NCBI GenBank assembly: GCA_012026855.1
Contig: VEOV01000242.1
Span: forward strand, 1 to 20,373
DNA: 20,373 bases
Direction of reading: 5' to 3'
DNA from: Geobacter sp.
GTDB lineage: Bacteria; Desulfobacterota; Desulfuromonadia; Geobacterales; DSM-12255
This document shows, piece after piece, positions 13,182 through 20,373 of this stretch. Every line of letters starts with the position of its first letter. Within the stretch, counting starts at the first letter, position 1. Under the pieces are notes generated by a model. The model did not search any database, was not told the origin of the DNA, and saw only the letters and a list, made by a program, of their open reading frames with translations. The translations under genes were made by a program, and so were the position numbers.

Positions 13182-14600
13182 ATGCTGCTCTATGAAGAGG
13201 TTTCCAACCGAATCAACGAGATGATCAGACAGGGGACTTACCGGGCCGGTGAGCGGATTCCGTCTATCCGGGGTTTAAGCCGGCAGATGCGGGTCAGCGT
13301 CAATACTGTCATGGAGGCCTACGCCGGGCTGGAAAACCTCGGCGTGATCGAGGCCCGGCCCCAGTCAGGCTATTACGTCAGTGCCAGTCTCAGCAAAGCC
13401 GAGCAACGCCAGGCGGCCGTACAGCAGGCGGTCGAGATCGCTCCAAGTAGTGTTGGTTCGAGGGACATGGCGCTGCAGGTCATGAGCTGTATCTCCGACC
13501 CGTCACTGGTACCGCTGGGTGGCGGCATACCCAATACCGACCTGACCCCGGTGGCCAAGCTGAACCGGATGCTCTCGTCCGAAGCACGGCGTTTTCCCAG
13601 ACAGAGCATCTCCTACCCTTCTCCCCAGGGGCACAAGCTGCTGCGGGTCCAGATCGCCAAGCGTTCGTTGAATGCGGGCTGTTCCCTTGCAGCTGAAGAC
13701 ATCGTGATAACATCCGGCTGCGTAGAGGCCATGAACCTGGCGTTGCAGGCGGTCTGCCGCCCCGGTGATGCCGTGGCCATAGGCTCTCCCGTCTACCCCA
13801 CCTTTCTCAAGTCAATCCAGTGGATGGGGTTGAAAGTTCTGGAAATCCCCTCCAACGGCGAAGGGATGAATCTGGACGTACTGGCCTACGTCATCAAGAG
13901 CAACCCGGTCAAAGCCTGCATCACCATCGCCAACTTCAACAACCCCCTGGGAACCCTCATGCCCGAAGCAAAGAAACGGGAACTGGTGGCGCTACTGGCT
14001 AAGCAGGAGATACCCCTGATCGAGGATGATGTCTATGGCGACCTGGCCTACGGCTCCAACCGGCCACCTTCCACCAGAGCCTTTGACGACAAGGGGCTGG
14101 TGCTCTACTGCTCGTCATTCTCCAAAACACTGGCCCCCGGCTATCGGGTCGGCTGGATCGTCCCGGGACGCTTCAGGGAGAAGGTTGTCCAGCTAAAATC
14201 GCTCCTTAACGTGGGGACTTCGTCACCGGTGCAGCTTGCTATTGCCGAGTTTCTCACCAACGGCGGCTACGACCACCATCTGCGCAGCATTCGCCGCTTC
14301 TATGCCCGCCAGACTGCTCAGGCACGGGAATCAGTGCTGCGCAACATGCCCCAAGGGGTCAGGGTGTCTCTCCCCGAGGGGGGCTATATTCTCTGGGTGG
14401 AGATGCCGGAAAGCTTCGACAGTTTTAAACTGTACGAAGAGGCTTTGCAGAAAGGGATCGGCATTGCGCCGGGGACCATTTTCACCTTGGCGGATCGCTA
14501 CCGGAACTGCTTCCGGATCAATGCCGCCTTCTGGTCGGAGCAGACGGAACAGGCCATGGAGACGCTGGGAGAGCTGGCAGGGAATCTTATAAACAGCTGA
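13182..14600 (+). CDS. MocR-type (GntR-aminotransferase fusion) transcriptional regulator
   Basis: 472 residues. A GntR winged helix (1-65: LYEEVSNRINEMIRQGTYRAGERIPSIRGLSRQMRVSVNTVMEAYAGLENLGVIEARPQSGYYV) is fused to a class I aminotransferase-like domain with NFNNPLG (251-257), EDDVYGDLAY (281-290) and the PLP-binding lysine K315 in SSFSKTLAPGYRVGW. MocR regulators use PLP, often with an amine or amino acid effector, rather than catalyse transamination. ATG 13182 has AGGGGGA at 8 bases; the upstream ATG at 13152 overlaps the predicted -10 box and is unlikely. It is divergent from the OsmC-MFS operon and convergent with a LysE exporter (4 bases between stops). The first is the more likely target because of the operator array. 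Confidence 0.9.
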   Translation: MLLYEEVSNRINEMIRQGTYRAGERIPSIRGLSRQMRVSVNTVMEAYAGLENLGVIEARPQSGYYVSASLSKAEQRQAAVQQAVEIAPSSVGSRDMALQVMSCISDPSLVPLGGGIPNTDLTPVAKLNRMLSSEARRFPRQSISYPSPQGHKLLRVQIAKRSLNAGCSLAAEDIVITSGCVEAMNLALQAVCRPGDAVAIGSPVYPTFLKSIQWMGLKVLEIPSNGEGMNLDVLAYVIKSNPVKACITIANFNNPLGTLMPEAKKRELVALLAKQEIPLIEDDVYGDLAYGSNRPPSTRAFDDKGLVLYCSSFSKTLAPGYRVGWIVPGRFREKVVQLKSLLNVGTSSPVQLAIAEFLTNGGYDHHLRSIRRFYARQTAQARESVLRNMPQGVRVSLPEGGYILWVEMPESFDSFKLYEEALQKGIGIAPGTIFTLADRYRNCFRINAAFWSEQTEQAMETLGELAGNLINS

Positions 14601-14604
14601 AATG

Positions 14605-15216
14605 CTATCGGCTAGAAATCGCCAGCAGCAGCGAGAACATCACAAAGACAACTCCCCCCAGCCGGTTGACAATGCGCCCCCCGGTTTCCGAGGTGAGCCA
14701 CGGGCGGCTTCGCTCCGCTCCAAAGGCGTAAATCCCATGAATGACGATTATCAGCAGGCTGTAGGTCAGCGCCATCAGGGCAAACTGCAGCGCATAGTCC
14801 ATGTCGCGGTCGACAAACTGAGGCAGCACCGAGAGGAAGAAGAAAATCGCTTTCGGGTTGGTGAACTGCAGGGTCATACCCTTGAGGAAATTGCCCCTGA
14901 AGCCTGCCTCACAGCCGGCCATTTCGTTGAAGCAAAAGGCCGGCGCCCGCCAGAGTCTGACACCAAGGTAGGCCAGATAGAGAGCGCCGATCCACTTGAC
15001 GATTGTAAATGCAACAGCAGAACCTGCCAGAAGCACGCCGAGGCTAGTGGCTGAGACGGTGGCAATTATCAAGGCGCCGCAGGAAATCCCCAAAATACCG
15101 CCAAAAGCTCCCCGTAAACCGAATTGGAGAGAATTGGTCAATGTCATGACCACGCCTGGACCTGGGCTGAACACTGTCACAGCAGCAATGGCAAAGTAAA
15201 CCGGGTAGAGTCTCAT
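14605..15216 (-). CDS. LysE/RhtB family amino-acid exporter
   Basis: A 203-residue inner-membrane protein with about six helices. The family signature VFSPGPGVVMTLTNSLQFGLRGAFGGILGISCG is at about residues 13-48, and KGMTLQFTNPKAIFFFLSVLPQFVD at about 111-135. These proteins export amino acids or their analogues using the proton gradient. The start is ATG 15216, with GGAGGT about 8 bases before; an in-frame ATG at 15258 lies in the promoter region. It is divergent from a LysR gene with a dyad between them, which is the usual arrangement of LysE with its regulator, and convergent with MocR. Confidence 0.9.
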   Translation of the reverse strand: MRLYPVYFAIAAVTVFSPGPGVVMTLTNSLQFGLRGAFGGILGISCGALIIATVSATSLGVLLAGSAVAFTIVKWIGALYLAYLGVRLWRAPAFCFNEMAGCEAGFRGNFLKGMTLQFTNPKAIFFFLSVLPQFVDRDMDYALQFALMALTYSLLIIVIHGIYAFGAERSRPWLTSETGGRIVNRLGGVVFVMFSLLLAISSR

Positions 15217-15274
15217 CAGAACTACCTCCTTTATGATTCCAAGATAATCCTTAAACAAGCATGCCGAAAATGAA

Positions 15275-15307
15275 TTGATTTTATAGTTTACATAACTTTA
15301 TGTTATG
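15275..15307. promoter_or_regulatory. LysR promoter and operator dyad
   Basis: TTGATT (15275-15280) and TTATGT (15298-15303) are 17 bases apart and point to the LysR gene, whose ATG is only 12 bases after the -10, so the leader is very short. The inverted repeat CATAAC-TTTAT-GTTATG (15291-15307) overlaps the -10 and contains the T-N11-A form (ATAAC...GTTAT) typical of LysR boxes, consistent with autorepression and control of the divergent LysE exporter. Confidence 0.5.
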
Positions 15308-15315
15308 CTTAAGTC

Positions 15316-16206
15316 ATGAACCTGGATAAGCTGAAAATATTTCATACCGTGGCCACAACCCTGAATTTCACCCGTGCGGCTGAAAACCTGCACCTGACCC
15401 AACCAGGCATCAGCAAGCATGTCCGGGCGCTGGAGGATCAGTACGGCACCCCGCTGTTCGACCGGCTTGGGAAGAGAGTAGTCCTGACACAGGCAGGAGA
15501 AATCCTGTACAAGGCAACGGCATCTGCATTCACATTGCTGGATGAAGCCAAGTCGCGCATCGATGACCTGCAAACTTTCACCGGCGGCAGACTGGCCATC
15601 GGCGGCAGTATCACTATTGCCACCTATCTCCTGCCCAAAATTCTGATGCAGTTCAGGAAGGCCGCGCCCGGGGTGGAGTTGGCTGTTGAGACAGCTTTCA
15701 GCCGGAAGATTGTGGATAAAGTACTGGATAACTCCCTTGAGCTGGGCTTTGTCGGTCACTGTCATCCGGATGCCAGCTTGAAAATTCACCTGTTCATGAA
15801 AGAGCGGATGGTGCTGGTGGCTCCCCCGGATCACCCATGGGTTCTGGAAGAAAGAAAGGTGAGCCTCAAGGAGATGGCCGGCGAGATGTTTTTGCTGTCG
15901 AAACAGGGGTCGGGCACCTGGCAGTTCGTATCTAACATCACCTCGCAAGCCGATGTAACGCTGGAAAACATCATGGAGCTTGGCTCTTCAGAAGGGGTCA
16001 AACAGGGTGTGTTAGCAGGTCTTGGGGTAGCAATATTGGCGCGCCACGTCGTCGCAGGAGAACTGGCGGGCGACATGCTGCGGGAAGTGCCGCTGCAGTG
16101 CGGCAGCATGGAGCGGGATCTGTACCTCGTCCACCATAAAGACCGTTATTTATCCAGGGCAGCGCAGCTGTTCATGTCTTTGTGCGGACTGAAAAACCTG
16201 ATTTGA
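15316..16206 (+). CDS. LysR family transcriptional regulator
   Basis: A 296-residue protein of normal family length. The winged helix-turn-helix is at residues 1-60 (KLKIFHTVATTLNFTRAAENLHLTQPGISKHVRALEDQYGTPLFDRLGKRVVLTQAG). The effector domain from about 90 begins GGRLAIGGSITIATYLLPKILMQFRKAAPGVELAVE, close to the CysL-like subgroup. No clear Shine-Dalgarno is visible before ATG 15316. It is divergent from the LysE exporter with a palindromic site in the 99-base gap, so it is the probable regulator of that gene. The effector is unknown. Confidence 0.9.
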   Translation: MNLDKLKIFHTVATTLNFTRAAENLHLTQPGISKHVRALEDQYGTPLFDRLGKRVVLTQAGEILYKATASAFTLLDEAKSRIDDLQTFTGGRLAIGGSITIATYLLPKILMQFRKAAPGVELAVETAFSRKIVDKVLDNSLELGFVGHCHPDASLKIHLFMKERMVLVAPPDHPWVLEERKVSLKEMAGEMFLLSKQGSGTWQFVSNITSQADVTLENIMELGSSEGVKQGVLAGLGVAILARHVVAGELAGDMLREVPLQCGSMERDLYLVHHKDRYLSRAAQLFMSLCGLKNLI

Positions 16207-16293
16207 TGATCTTCGCGCAGGCTTCACCCAGCTGGCGCCGCTGCACCATCTGCTGTGCAATTGCACTAGCAATACAGCATCCCGCCAACTTCT

Positions 16294-16322
16294 TTGACAT
16301 TGTCCCGGCAGCCGTTTATATT
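16294..16322 (+). promoter_or_regulatory. Promoter of the SlyD-like gene
   Basis: TTGACA (16294-16299) and TATATT (16317-16322) are separated by exactly 17 bases. Transcription would start near 16329, about 28 bases before ATG 16357, which rules out a longer coding frame starting at 16294. Confidence 0.65.
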
Positions 16323-16356
16323 CCATGCAAATTTATTTCAGAGGCTATATCTAACA

Positions 16357-16842
16357 ATGAAAACCATCTTAAAGAACAACGTTGTCACCCTTGAATACGC
16401 TGCAGCAGATACTGACGGCAACCTGATCGATACAGGCAAAGAACCGCTCATCTACCTGCACGGCGGTTATGACGGCATTTTTCTGCCTGTGGAAACTGCG
16501 CTTGAGGGGAAAAGCGTTGGCGACGATGTGACGGTGAAACTTCAACCTGCAGACGCTTTTGGCGAGTATGATCCGGAACTGGTCAATATAGTCCCGCTGG
16601 CCGACCTGCCCCAGCCACTTTCTGTGGGGATGCAGATTGAGGGGAGCACGGAAGATGGCGATGAGACAGTGACGTTCTTCTCAACCGTTACCGACATTGC
16701 CGACGGTGTTGCGGTCCTGGATGCCAACCATCCCCTGGCAGGACAGGCGCTTATCGTTCACTGCACCGTGAAGAACATCCGGGCAGCCACAGCCGAGGAG
16801 ATCGCAGCCGGGTTGCCCCAAGGCACAACAGTCCTCCATTGA
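16357..16842 (+). CDS. FKBP-type peptidyl-prolyl isomerase, SlyD-like
   Basis: A 161-residue cytoplasmic protein. It begins MKTILKNNVVTLEYAAADTDGNLIDTGKEPLIYLHGGYDGIFLPVETALEGKSVGDDVTVKLQPADAFGEYDPELV when read in segments, the layout of SlyD-type FKBPs: FKBP strand, the LHGG/ETALEGKSVGD loop, the DAFGEYD strand, and the inserted chaperone flap (about 75-130), then LAGQALIVHCTVKNIRAAT. Such proteins isomerise prolyl bonds and assist folding; SlyD itself also binds nickel through a His-rich tail, which is absent here. GAGG lies 12 bases before ATG 16357. It appears to be a single-gene unit. Confidence 0.85.
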   Translation: MKTILKNNVVTLEYAAADTDGNLIDTGKEPLIYLHGGYDGIFLPVETALEGKSVGDDVTVKLQPADAFGEYDPELVNIVPLADLPQPLSVGMQIEGSTEDGDETVTFFSTVTDIADGVAVLDANHPLAGQALIVHCTVKNIRAATAEEIAAGLPQGTTVLH

Positions 16843-16847
16843 AATAG

Positions 16848-16875
16848 TTGCAATCATTGACAAATTGCTTATAAT
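16848..16875 (+). promoter_or_regulatory. Possible promoter of the GT-C-like gene
   Basis: TTGCAA (16848-16853) and a perfect TATAAT (16870-16875) are 16 bases apart. A TTGACA at 16857 is too close to the TATAAT to be its -35. The predicted leader to the GTG start at 16979 is about 97 bases. Confidence 0.35.
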
Positions 16876-16978
16876 CCGCCAACAGGAAGTGCCAGCGACT
16901 CGATTTCATTGAGAGAAATGCCGTGGCCCACTTTGCAGACGACAATCACTCCCCTGCGGTTGCGTCACCCGTGAAGCG

Positions 16979-18562
16979 GTGACAAACCTTAACTCGCCCC
17001 CCGAAAGCCGTATGTTCTACGGCTTCTGGCTCCTGCCTGTTCTGACTGCGCTTGCCGTCTACAGCACAGCCTTCAATAATTTTTTCTCCTATGACGATTT
17101 CATCTGGCTCGATCGGTCCAGCAGTTTCACTAACTGGCTGGAGATATTTCGCCCGGATGTGTTCTATTTCGACCCGCTGGTGCATCTGGTTTTCAGGGTG
17201 AATTATCTGCTGGGGGGAGTTGATCCACGTTGGTACCATGGCGTAGACTTGGCGATTCACGCTGTCAACTCGCTGCTGGTCTATCGCTTCGTCAACCTGC
17301 TCGGAGATGATGAAAGAGCAGCCCTCTACGCCAGCCTGCTGTTCGCCAGTTCACCTGCCATTGCCGATGCTGTAATCTGGTCGTCCTCGCGGGTAGATCT
17401 GCTCATGACCCTCTGCACCCTTGGAACACTTATCCAGTTCAGCCACTACCTTCGCAGCGAAAACAGGCGCCATCTATTGTGCGCATTCCTCCTTTTCATC
17501 CTTGCCCTTGGCTCCAAGGGGACCCCGTTGCTTCTCCCCCTGGTTCTTTTCGGGCTCATGCTGCACTACAAAAAACCGCTGCGCACTGCTGTCTGTTTAC
17601 TCCCCTTCGTGGCACTGGCCGTTATTTACTGGAGCCTGTTGCACCTGACGCATCATTTGGCTGCGCTCCCGCTCGACCGGTTACACTTCAATCCCGCCAA
17701 TGTTGCGGTCGCTTTATGTGCGCTTTTTATTCCCGAAGCCTATCTGAGTCACCTTAACCTGCAGCTAACCGCACCATTGCTCTTCGTGACAGTTACAGCA
17801 GCGGGACTGAGCAAATCCCTGCTGCCTGCGACAGCCATGCTCCGCAGAACCGGCTATTTTATCCTGGTAGCGGCTATCCTGCCATTTCTGATTATTACGG
17901 ACTTCAAGCTTGTCTCTAGCAGTTCCCCCCATTACCAGCTGTTATCCAGCCCGAGCCACCGTCTCTACCTTGCTGCCGCCGGTGCCGCAATTATCCTCGG
18001 CGCCATGCTCCGCAGCTGCGAAGACCTCTGCCGTTTTCATTGGCCGCGTTTTGCCGGCGCCGCAACTGCCTTGCTGCTTGTTGGCGTGTTAACCGGTAAT
18101 GCCTTGCTGGTGAGAGAGCGGAATAAACTCTGGGCAGCGGTTGGTGCCGGCAATCGCTGCAGTATTGAGGGGCTGTGCACCTACCGGGGGCTGGTAGGCG
18201 AAGGCAGCAGGGTAGGACTGATAAATTTCACCGGATCGCGAGGGTTCGTTACGCCGATGCTTAAATTAAGCCTCGGCATCAACGATTTTGTTGTCATGCC
18301 GTCGGTTACCATCGGCATGGTTGACAATCCGGAACTCCTCGACGGGGTTGAAAAATATTTTGTCTTCGTGCTGGGGAGTGACGGCCACGTCTATGACGTA
18401 AGCAAACTTTACCGCAGGCAGCTCACTACAAACCTGCTGGCGCTGCAGCATCCCGAGAACCGCGAATACCTGGCCAGATGTATGGAGGTTAAGAAGCAGC
18501 TTGTCACAGAGATAGGCAATCTGCTGCGCAAACCGCTGCTTAATGATATTTACGGCACCTAG
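16979..18562 (+). CDS. Multi-pass membrane protein, GT-C glycosyltransferase-like
   Basis: 527 residues with about nine to eleven hydrophobic segments through residue 380 and a soluble C-terminal domain of about 150 residues. After the first helix (GFWLLPVLTALAVYSTAF) comes FFSYDDFIWL with acidic residues at 39-40, the position of the catalytic aspartates in the first loop of GT-C enzymes such as the PMT/TMTC types. RWYHGVDLAIHAVNSLLVYRFV and VIWSSSRVDLLMTLCTL also fit that group. They transfer sugars from lipid carriers outside the cytoplasmic membrane. GTG 16979 is the first available start after an in-frame stop; ATG 17012 is an alternative, and neither has a strong ribosome site. Substrate unknown. 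Confidence 0.65.
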   Translation: MTNLNSPPESRMFYGFWLLPVLTALAVYSTAFNNFFSYDDFIWLDRSSSFTNWLEIFRPDVFYFDPLVHLVFRVNYLLGGVDPRWYHGVDLAIHAVNSLLVYRFVNLLGDDERAALYASLLFASSPAIADAVIWSSSRVDLLMTLCTLGTLIQFSHYLRSENRRHLLCAFLLFILALGSKGTPLLLPLVLFGLMLHYKKPLRTAVCLLPFVALAVIYWSLLHLTHHLAALPLDRLHFNPANVAVALCALFIPEAYLSHLNLQLTAPLLFVTVTAAGLSKSLLPATAMLRRTGYFILVAAILPFLIITDFKLVSSSSPHYQLLSSPSHRLYLAAAGAAIILGAMLRSCEDLCRFHWPRFAGAATALLLVGVLTGNALLVRERNKLWAAVGAGNRCSIEGLCTYRGLVGEGSRVGLINFTGSRGFVTPMLKLSLGINDFVVMPSVTIGMVDNPELLDGVEKYFVFVLGSDGHVYDVSKLYRRQLTTNLLALQHPENREYLARCMEVKKQLVTEIGNLLRKPLLNDIYGT

Positions 18563-18628
18563 TGAACTGCAGCCGGTCGAATGTGGCAATACGGCTGAAC
18601 TTTCTGCACTGGCAACCGGTCCTGCCTG

Positions 18629-19033
18629 TCAATGATCCCTGTAACCCAGCACCACCAGAATACAGCTCCCATCGGCAATCACATTGATACCAGCCTGTCG
18701 GCACCGCTCAACAGCATGGGGACTCTCTGCTCCTGGCTGCATCCAGATATTGCCTATTCCTTTGAGTATGGCCTCTTCCACAACCTTTTCGGTAATCTGC
18801 GGCGGGGTTATCACTGAAATGCTGTTAACGCCTGCCGGCAGCGACGTTACCGAAGGGACACACTCCACCCCCTCAATAGCATGCTCTTTCGGGTTTACCG
18901 GCACCACGTCATAGCCATGCATCTGATAGCAGCGCAACACTTTGTTCCCGAATTTACTCCTGTCAGCTGATGCACCGACAACTGCAAATTTAGCTGAAGT
19001 CAGAAAACTTTTAATATCACTGTCCACACTCAT
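18629..19033 (-). CDS. CoA-binding protein (YccU-like)
   Basis: A 134-residue Rossmann-fold protein. FAVVGASADRSKFGNKVLRCYQMHGYDVVPVNPKEHAIEGVECVPSVTSLP (about 16-66) matches the nucleotide-binding half of the succinyl-CoA synthetase alpha-type CoA-binding domain, and IWMQPGAESPHAVERCRQAGINVIADGSCILV the C-terminal part. Such single-domain proteins bind CoA; their role is poorly defined. ATG 19033 follows AAGGAG with a 7-base spacing; a GTG two codons upstream is less likely. It is convergent with the GT-C-like gene and divergent from a small membrane protein. Confidence 0.88.
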   Translation of the reverse strand: MSVDSDIKSFLTSAKFAVVGASADRSKFGNKVLRCYQMHGYDVVPVNPKEHAIEGVECVPSVTSLPAGVNSISVITPPQITEKVVEEAILKGIGNIWMQPGAESPHAVERCRQAGINVIADGSCILVVLGYRDH

Positions 19034-19060
19034 GGCCACTCTCCTTTACATGTCTTAATT

Positions 19061-19077
19061 AACACTCGCAAAGTGTT
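19061..19077. promoter_or_regulatory. Palindrome upstream of the CoA-binding gene
   Basis: AACACT-CGCAA-AGTGTT is a perfect 6-base-arm inverted repeat 28 bases before ATG 19033. It may be an operator or a short leader hairpin; no regulator gene is adjacent, so the binding protein would be encoded elsewhere. Confidence 0.35.
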
Positions 19078-19165
19078 GAAATTTAAGGATTATTAGAAAT
19101 ATTTTTATTGTATTTTCTGCCCTGAAATAATAACTTGTGGCTACTATTAATGAATGAGGCAGACC

Positions 19166-19483
19166 ATGGCAAAATCCATAATGACAAAATTTGACCGGCT
19201 TATCGATCTTGTCGGCATTCTTGCCATTGTCTGTGGCGGCATGTTGCTCCATACTCTCACGGCATTGACCATCAAGGGTTATTACGGAGACGTATGGGGA
19301 TATGTGTCTTTTCTGCTGCCGGTCTTCTCTGAGATCTTTCTTGCCATAATCCAGATCACCGACAACATGTACAACTACCCGATGCTTCTTGGAGTCTTCA
19401 TCTCCATAATCTCGATTTCCTCACTCTGCCTGATCGCTAAAAACACCCTCAAAGCAAAACTTCATGGCCCGGCCCGGGGTTAA
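19166..19483 (+). CDS. Small membrane protein, unknown family
   Basis: 105 residues with three likely transmembrane segments: LIDLVGILAIVCGGMLLHTLTAL (about 11-33), WGYVSFLLPVFSEIFLAIIQI (about 44-64) and MLLGVFISIISISSLCLIA (about 73-91), then a basic tail KNTLKAKLHGPARG. ATG 19166 follows GAGG (19156-19159) at 6 bases. It is convergent with the secreted-protein gene on the minus strand, with only 14 bases between stops. I do not recognise a family; the LLHTLTALTIKGYYGDVWGYVSF loop has no catalytic motif. Confidence 0.65.
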   Translation: MAKSIMTKFDRLIDLVGILAIVCGGMLLHTLTALTIKGYYGDVWGYVSFLLPVFSEIFLAIIQITDNMYNYPMLLGVFISIISISSLCLIAKNTLKAKLHGPARG

Positions 19484-19497
19484 CCTGACACCGCGGT

Positions 19498-19923
19498 CTA
19501 TTTTTTCTCCCTGCAGAGCCTCAGAAAAAGCTTTTCGTTAGCAGATCCGGAGATGATTGGATCACTCATCTCCTGATGTTCTCCCCCTTCACCCTCTTCG
19601 TCAGTTATGATTTCAAATTTCTTTAATCCGCACCATAGATAGAGCCGCCTGTAGAGCACCTCATTCTCCTCAGCCCCTTTGCTGACATAGTAACTGTCGT
19701 TGCCCGCAATCTCCCTAACCCAGACCCTGACATCTCCAGTGGTGGCGATTTTCACCGAATCGGCATCATATGAATAACTGTTTCTGAACTTGAGCTTTTT
19801 ACCGACCCTTGAGGACTTGTAATTCCACTTGTCGACATGGTACTCGACCCAGGCCTCCGCTCTGAGCGTGGCAGGGAGCAGGCAGAGAAGCACCACAACC
19901 GGCAAGACATGGTTCAGCTTCAA
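19498..19923 (-). CDS. Small secreted protein, surface-adhesin-E-like
   Basis: 141 residues if it starts at TTG 19923, giving a classic signal peptide (M)KLNHVLPVVVLLCLLPATLRA cleaved before EAWVEYHVD. This start lies one base after the upstream gene's stop, so translation is coupled. ATG 19959 would add 12 basic residues and overlap the upstream gene by 35 bases; neither has a strong Shine-Dalgarno. The mature part, NSYSYDADSVKIATTGDVRVWVREI followed by LYRRLYLWCGLKKFEII and ending FLRLCREKK, resembles the surface-adhesin protein E family (a Y-D-X-X-S-I/V then V-R-V-W-V pattern and two cysteines), from memory. It should be periplasmic or cell-surface. Function unknown. Confidence 0.6.
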   Translation of the reverse strand: MKLNHVLPVVVLLCLLPATLRAEAWVEYHVDKWNYKSSRVGKKLKFRNSYSYDADSVKIATTGDVRVWVREIAGNDSYYVSKGAEENEVLYRRLYLWCGLKKFEIITDEEGEGGEHQEMSDPIISGSANEKLFLRLCREKK

Positions 19924-19924
19924 G

Positions 19925-20373
19925 TCAGCGGTCCGCCAGCTGTTCTTTTTGGGGGACATACCAGCGGATAATGTTGTGTCCGATTCCGGCAGGAGCAGGC
20001 TCGATCCCCCTGATTCTGGCACTGATGGCCGGGAGAGCCAGGGGAACATAGAGGAAAGTATAGGGCTGCTCGTCGGCAATGATCTCCTGGATTCTCAGAT
20101 AGCAGGCACGCCGTTTTTCCCGGTCAAAGGTGCTACGTCCCTCTTCAAGGAGCCGGTCAACTTCACGGTTCTTGTACGAAATGAAATTAAGCTCTTTCGG
20201 GGCCGTCTTGGATGAGTGCCAGATGTCATACTGGTCCGGATCCTGGGACATGTTCCAGCCCATCAGCACGGTATCGAAATTACGCTTGTCGATGTAATTG
20301 GTGAGGAGCGACGCCCACTCAAGCACCCTGCTTCTGGCATCGATCCCGATTTTTTTCAGCCGGTACTGGATAA
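19925..20373 (-). CDS. Dipeptide/oligopeptide ABC substrate-binding protein, C-terminal part
   Basis: The last 149 residues of an extracellular solute-binding protein family 5 (DppA/OppA type); the N-terminal part is beyond the right edge. IQYRLKKIGIDARSRVLEWASLLTNYIDKRNFDTVLMGWNMSQDPDQYDIWHSSK followed by ISYKNREVDRLLEEGRSTFDREKRRACYLRIQEIIADEQPYTFLYVP is the characteristic C-terminal lobe. These proteins bind peptides, nickel or other solutes in the periplasm for ABC import. The protein ends in PQKEQLADR, one base before the start of the small secreted protein gene, so they share an operon. Confidence 0.9.
   Translation of the reverse strand, partial: IQYRLKKIGIDARSRVLEWASLLTNYIDKRNFDTVLMGWNMSQDPDQYDIWHSSKTAPKELNFISYKNREVDRLLEEGRSTFDREKRRACYLRIQEIIADEQPYTFLYVPLALPAISARIRGIEPAPAGIGHNIIRWYVPQKEQLADR

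Noticed and set aside
15298..15948. 216-codon minus-strand frame
   Set aside because: Antisense to the LysR gene, which has a full set of family motifs.
16857..16875. TTGACA followed by TATAAT
   Set aside because: Only 7 bases apart, so they cannot be the -35 and -10 of one promoter; the TATAAT is better paired with TTGCAA at 16848.
16918..16974. 18-codon ORF MPWPTLQTTITPLRLRHP before the GT-C-like gene
   Set aside because: The ribosome site GAGAGA is weak and there is no conserved feature; unlike 7514-7570 nothing raises it above chance.
1..20373. CRISPR array, tRNA, rRNA, integrase or intact transposase
   Set aside because: No regularly spaced repeats, no cloverleaf, no recombinase motifs were seen on either strand; island ends therefore cannot be set precisely.

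Overview
The window looks like a chromosome segment of a Geobacter-like deltaproteobacterium (Desulfuromonadales). This is inferred from gene content and protein style (an arsR/arsM pair, DUF1326/DUF2182 membrane proteins, many LysR/MocR/TetR-controlled exporters, a GT-C type membrane protein), not from a marker gene. No rRNA, tRNA, CRISPR array, integrase or intact insertion sequence is visible.

Layout. (1) 1-1874: a LolD/MacB-type ABC exporter (permease cut by the left edge, plus ATPase) divergent from a TetR regulator, with a perfect operator dyad over the ABC promoter. (2) 1903-2055: a consensus sigma70-type promoter followed by a short non-coding stretch ending in a terminator, a candidate small RNA. 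(3) 2158-6955: an AT-richer accessory block with two translationally coupled pairs: TcmP plus a three-Cys-motif (Gp37/Gp68, DUF5131) protein, then an SF1 helicase with a degenerate nuclease-like N-terminus plus a DUF2290-like protein. It has the look of a defence island, followed by a possible group II intron scar near 7000 and a small membrane protein. (4) 7514-8943: a metalloid-response unit on the minus strand, with an ArsR repressor predicted to be leaderless, an ArsM-like methyltransferase, and an 18-codon ORF with a near-perfect Shine-Dalgarno. The same operator, TGTGCA-N6-TGCACA, lies before arsR and before arsM. (5) 9034-12971: a minus-strand, cysteine-rich operon read from right to left: 56-aa Cys peptide, OsmC, MFS transporter, DGC-type zinc-binding protein, DUF1326, DUF2182. 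It is divergent from a MocR-type regulator (13182-14600) across a region full of ACTGT/ACAGT repeats. (6) 14605-16206: a LysE-type exporter divergent from a LysR regulator. (7) 16357-20373: a SlyD-like FKBP isomerase, a GT-C-like multi-pass membrane protein, a CoA-binding protein, a small membrane protein, and the end of a dipeptide-type ABC substrate-binding protein coupled to a small secreted protein.

How it fits together: apart from the island, the window is a run of transporter or detoxification operons, each beside its own divergent regulator with visible operator dyads. The strongest candidates for new biology are the paired modules of the 2158-6955 island, the promoter-terminator small RNA just before it, and two short Cys-containing ORFs that length-limited gene callers would miss. 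All functional statements rest on motif recognition by eye; no database search was run.
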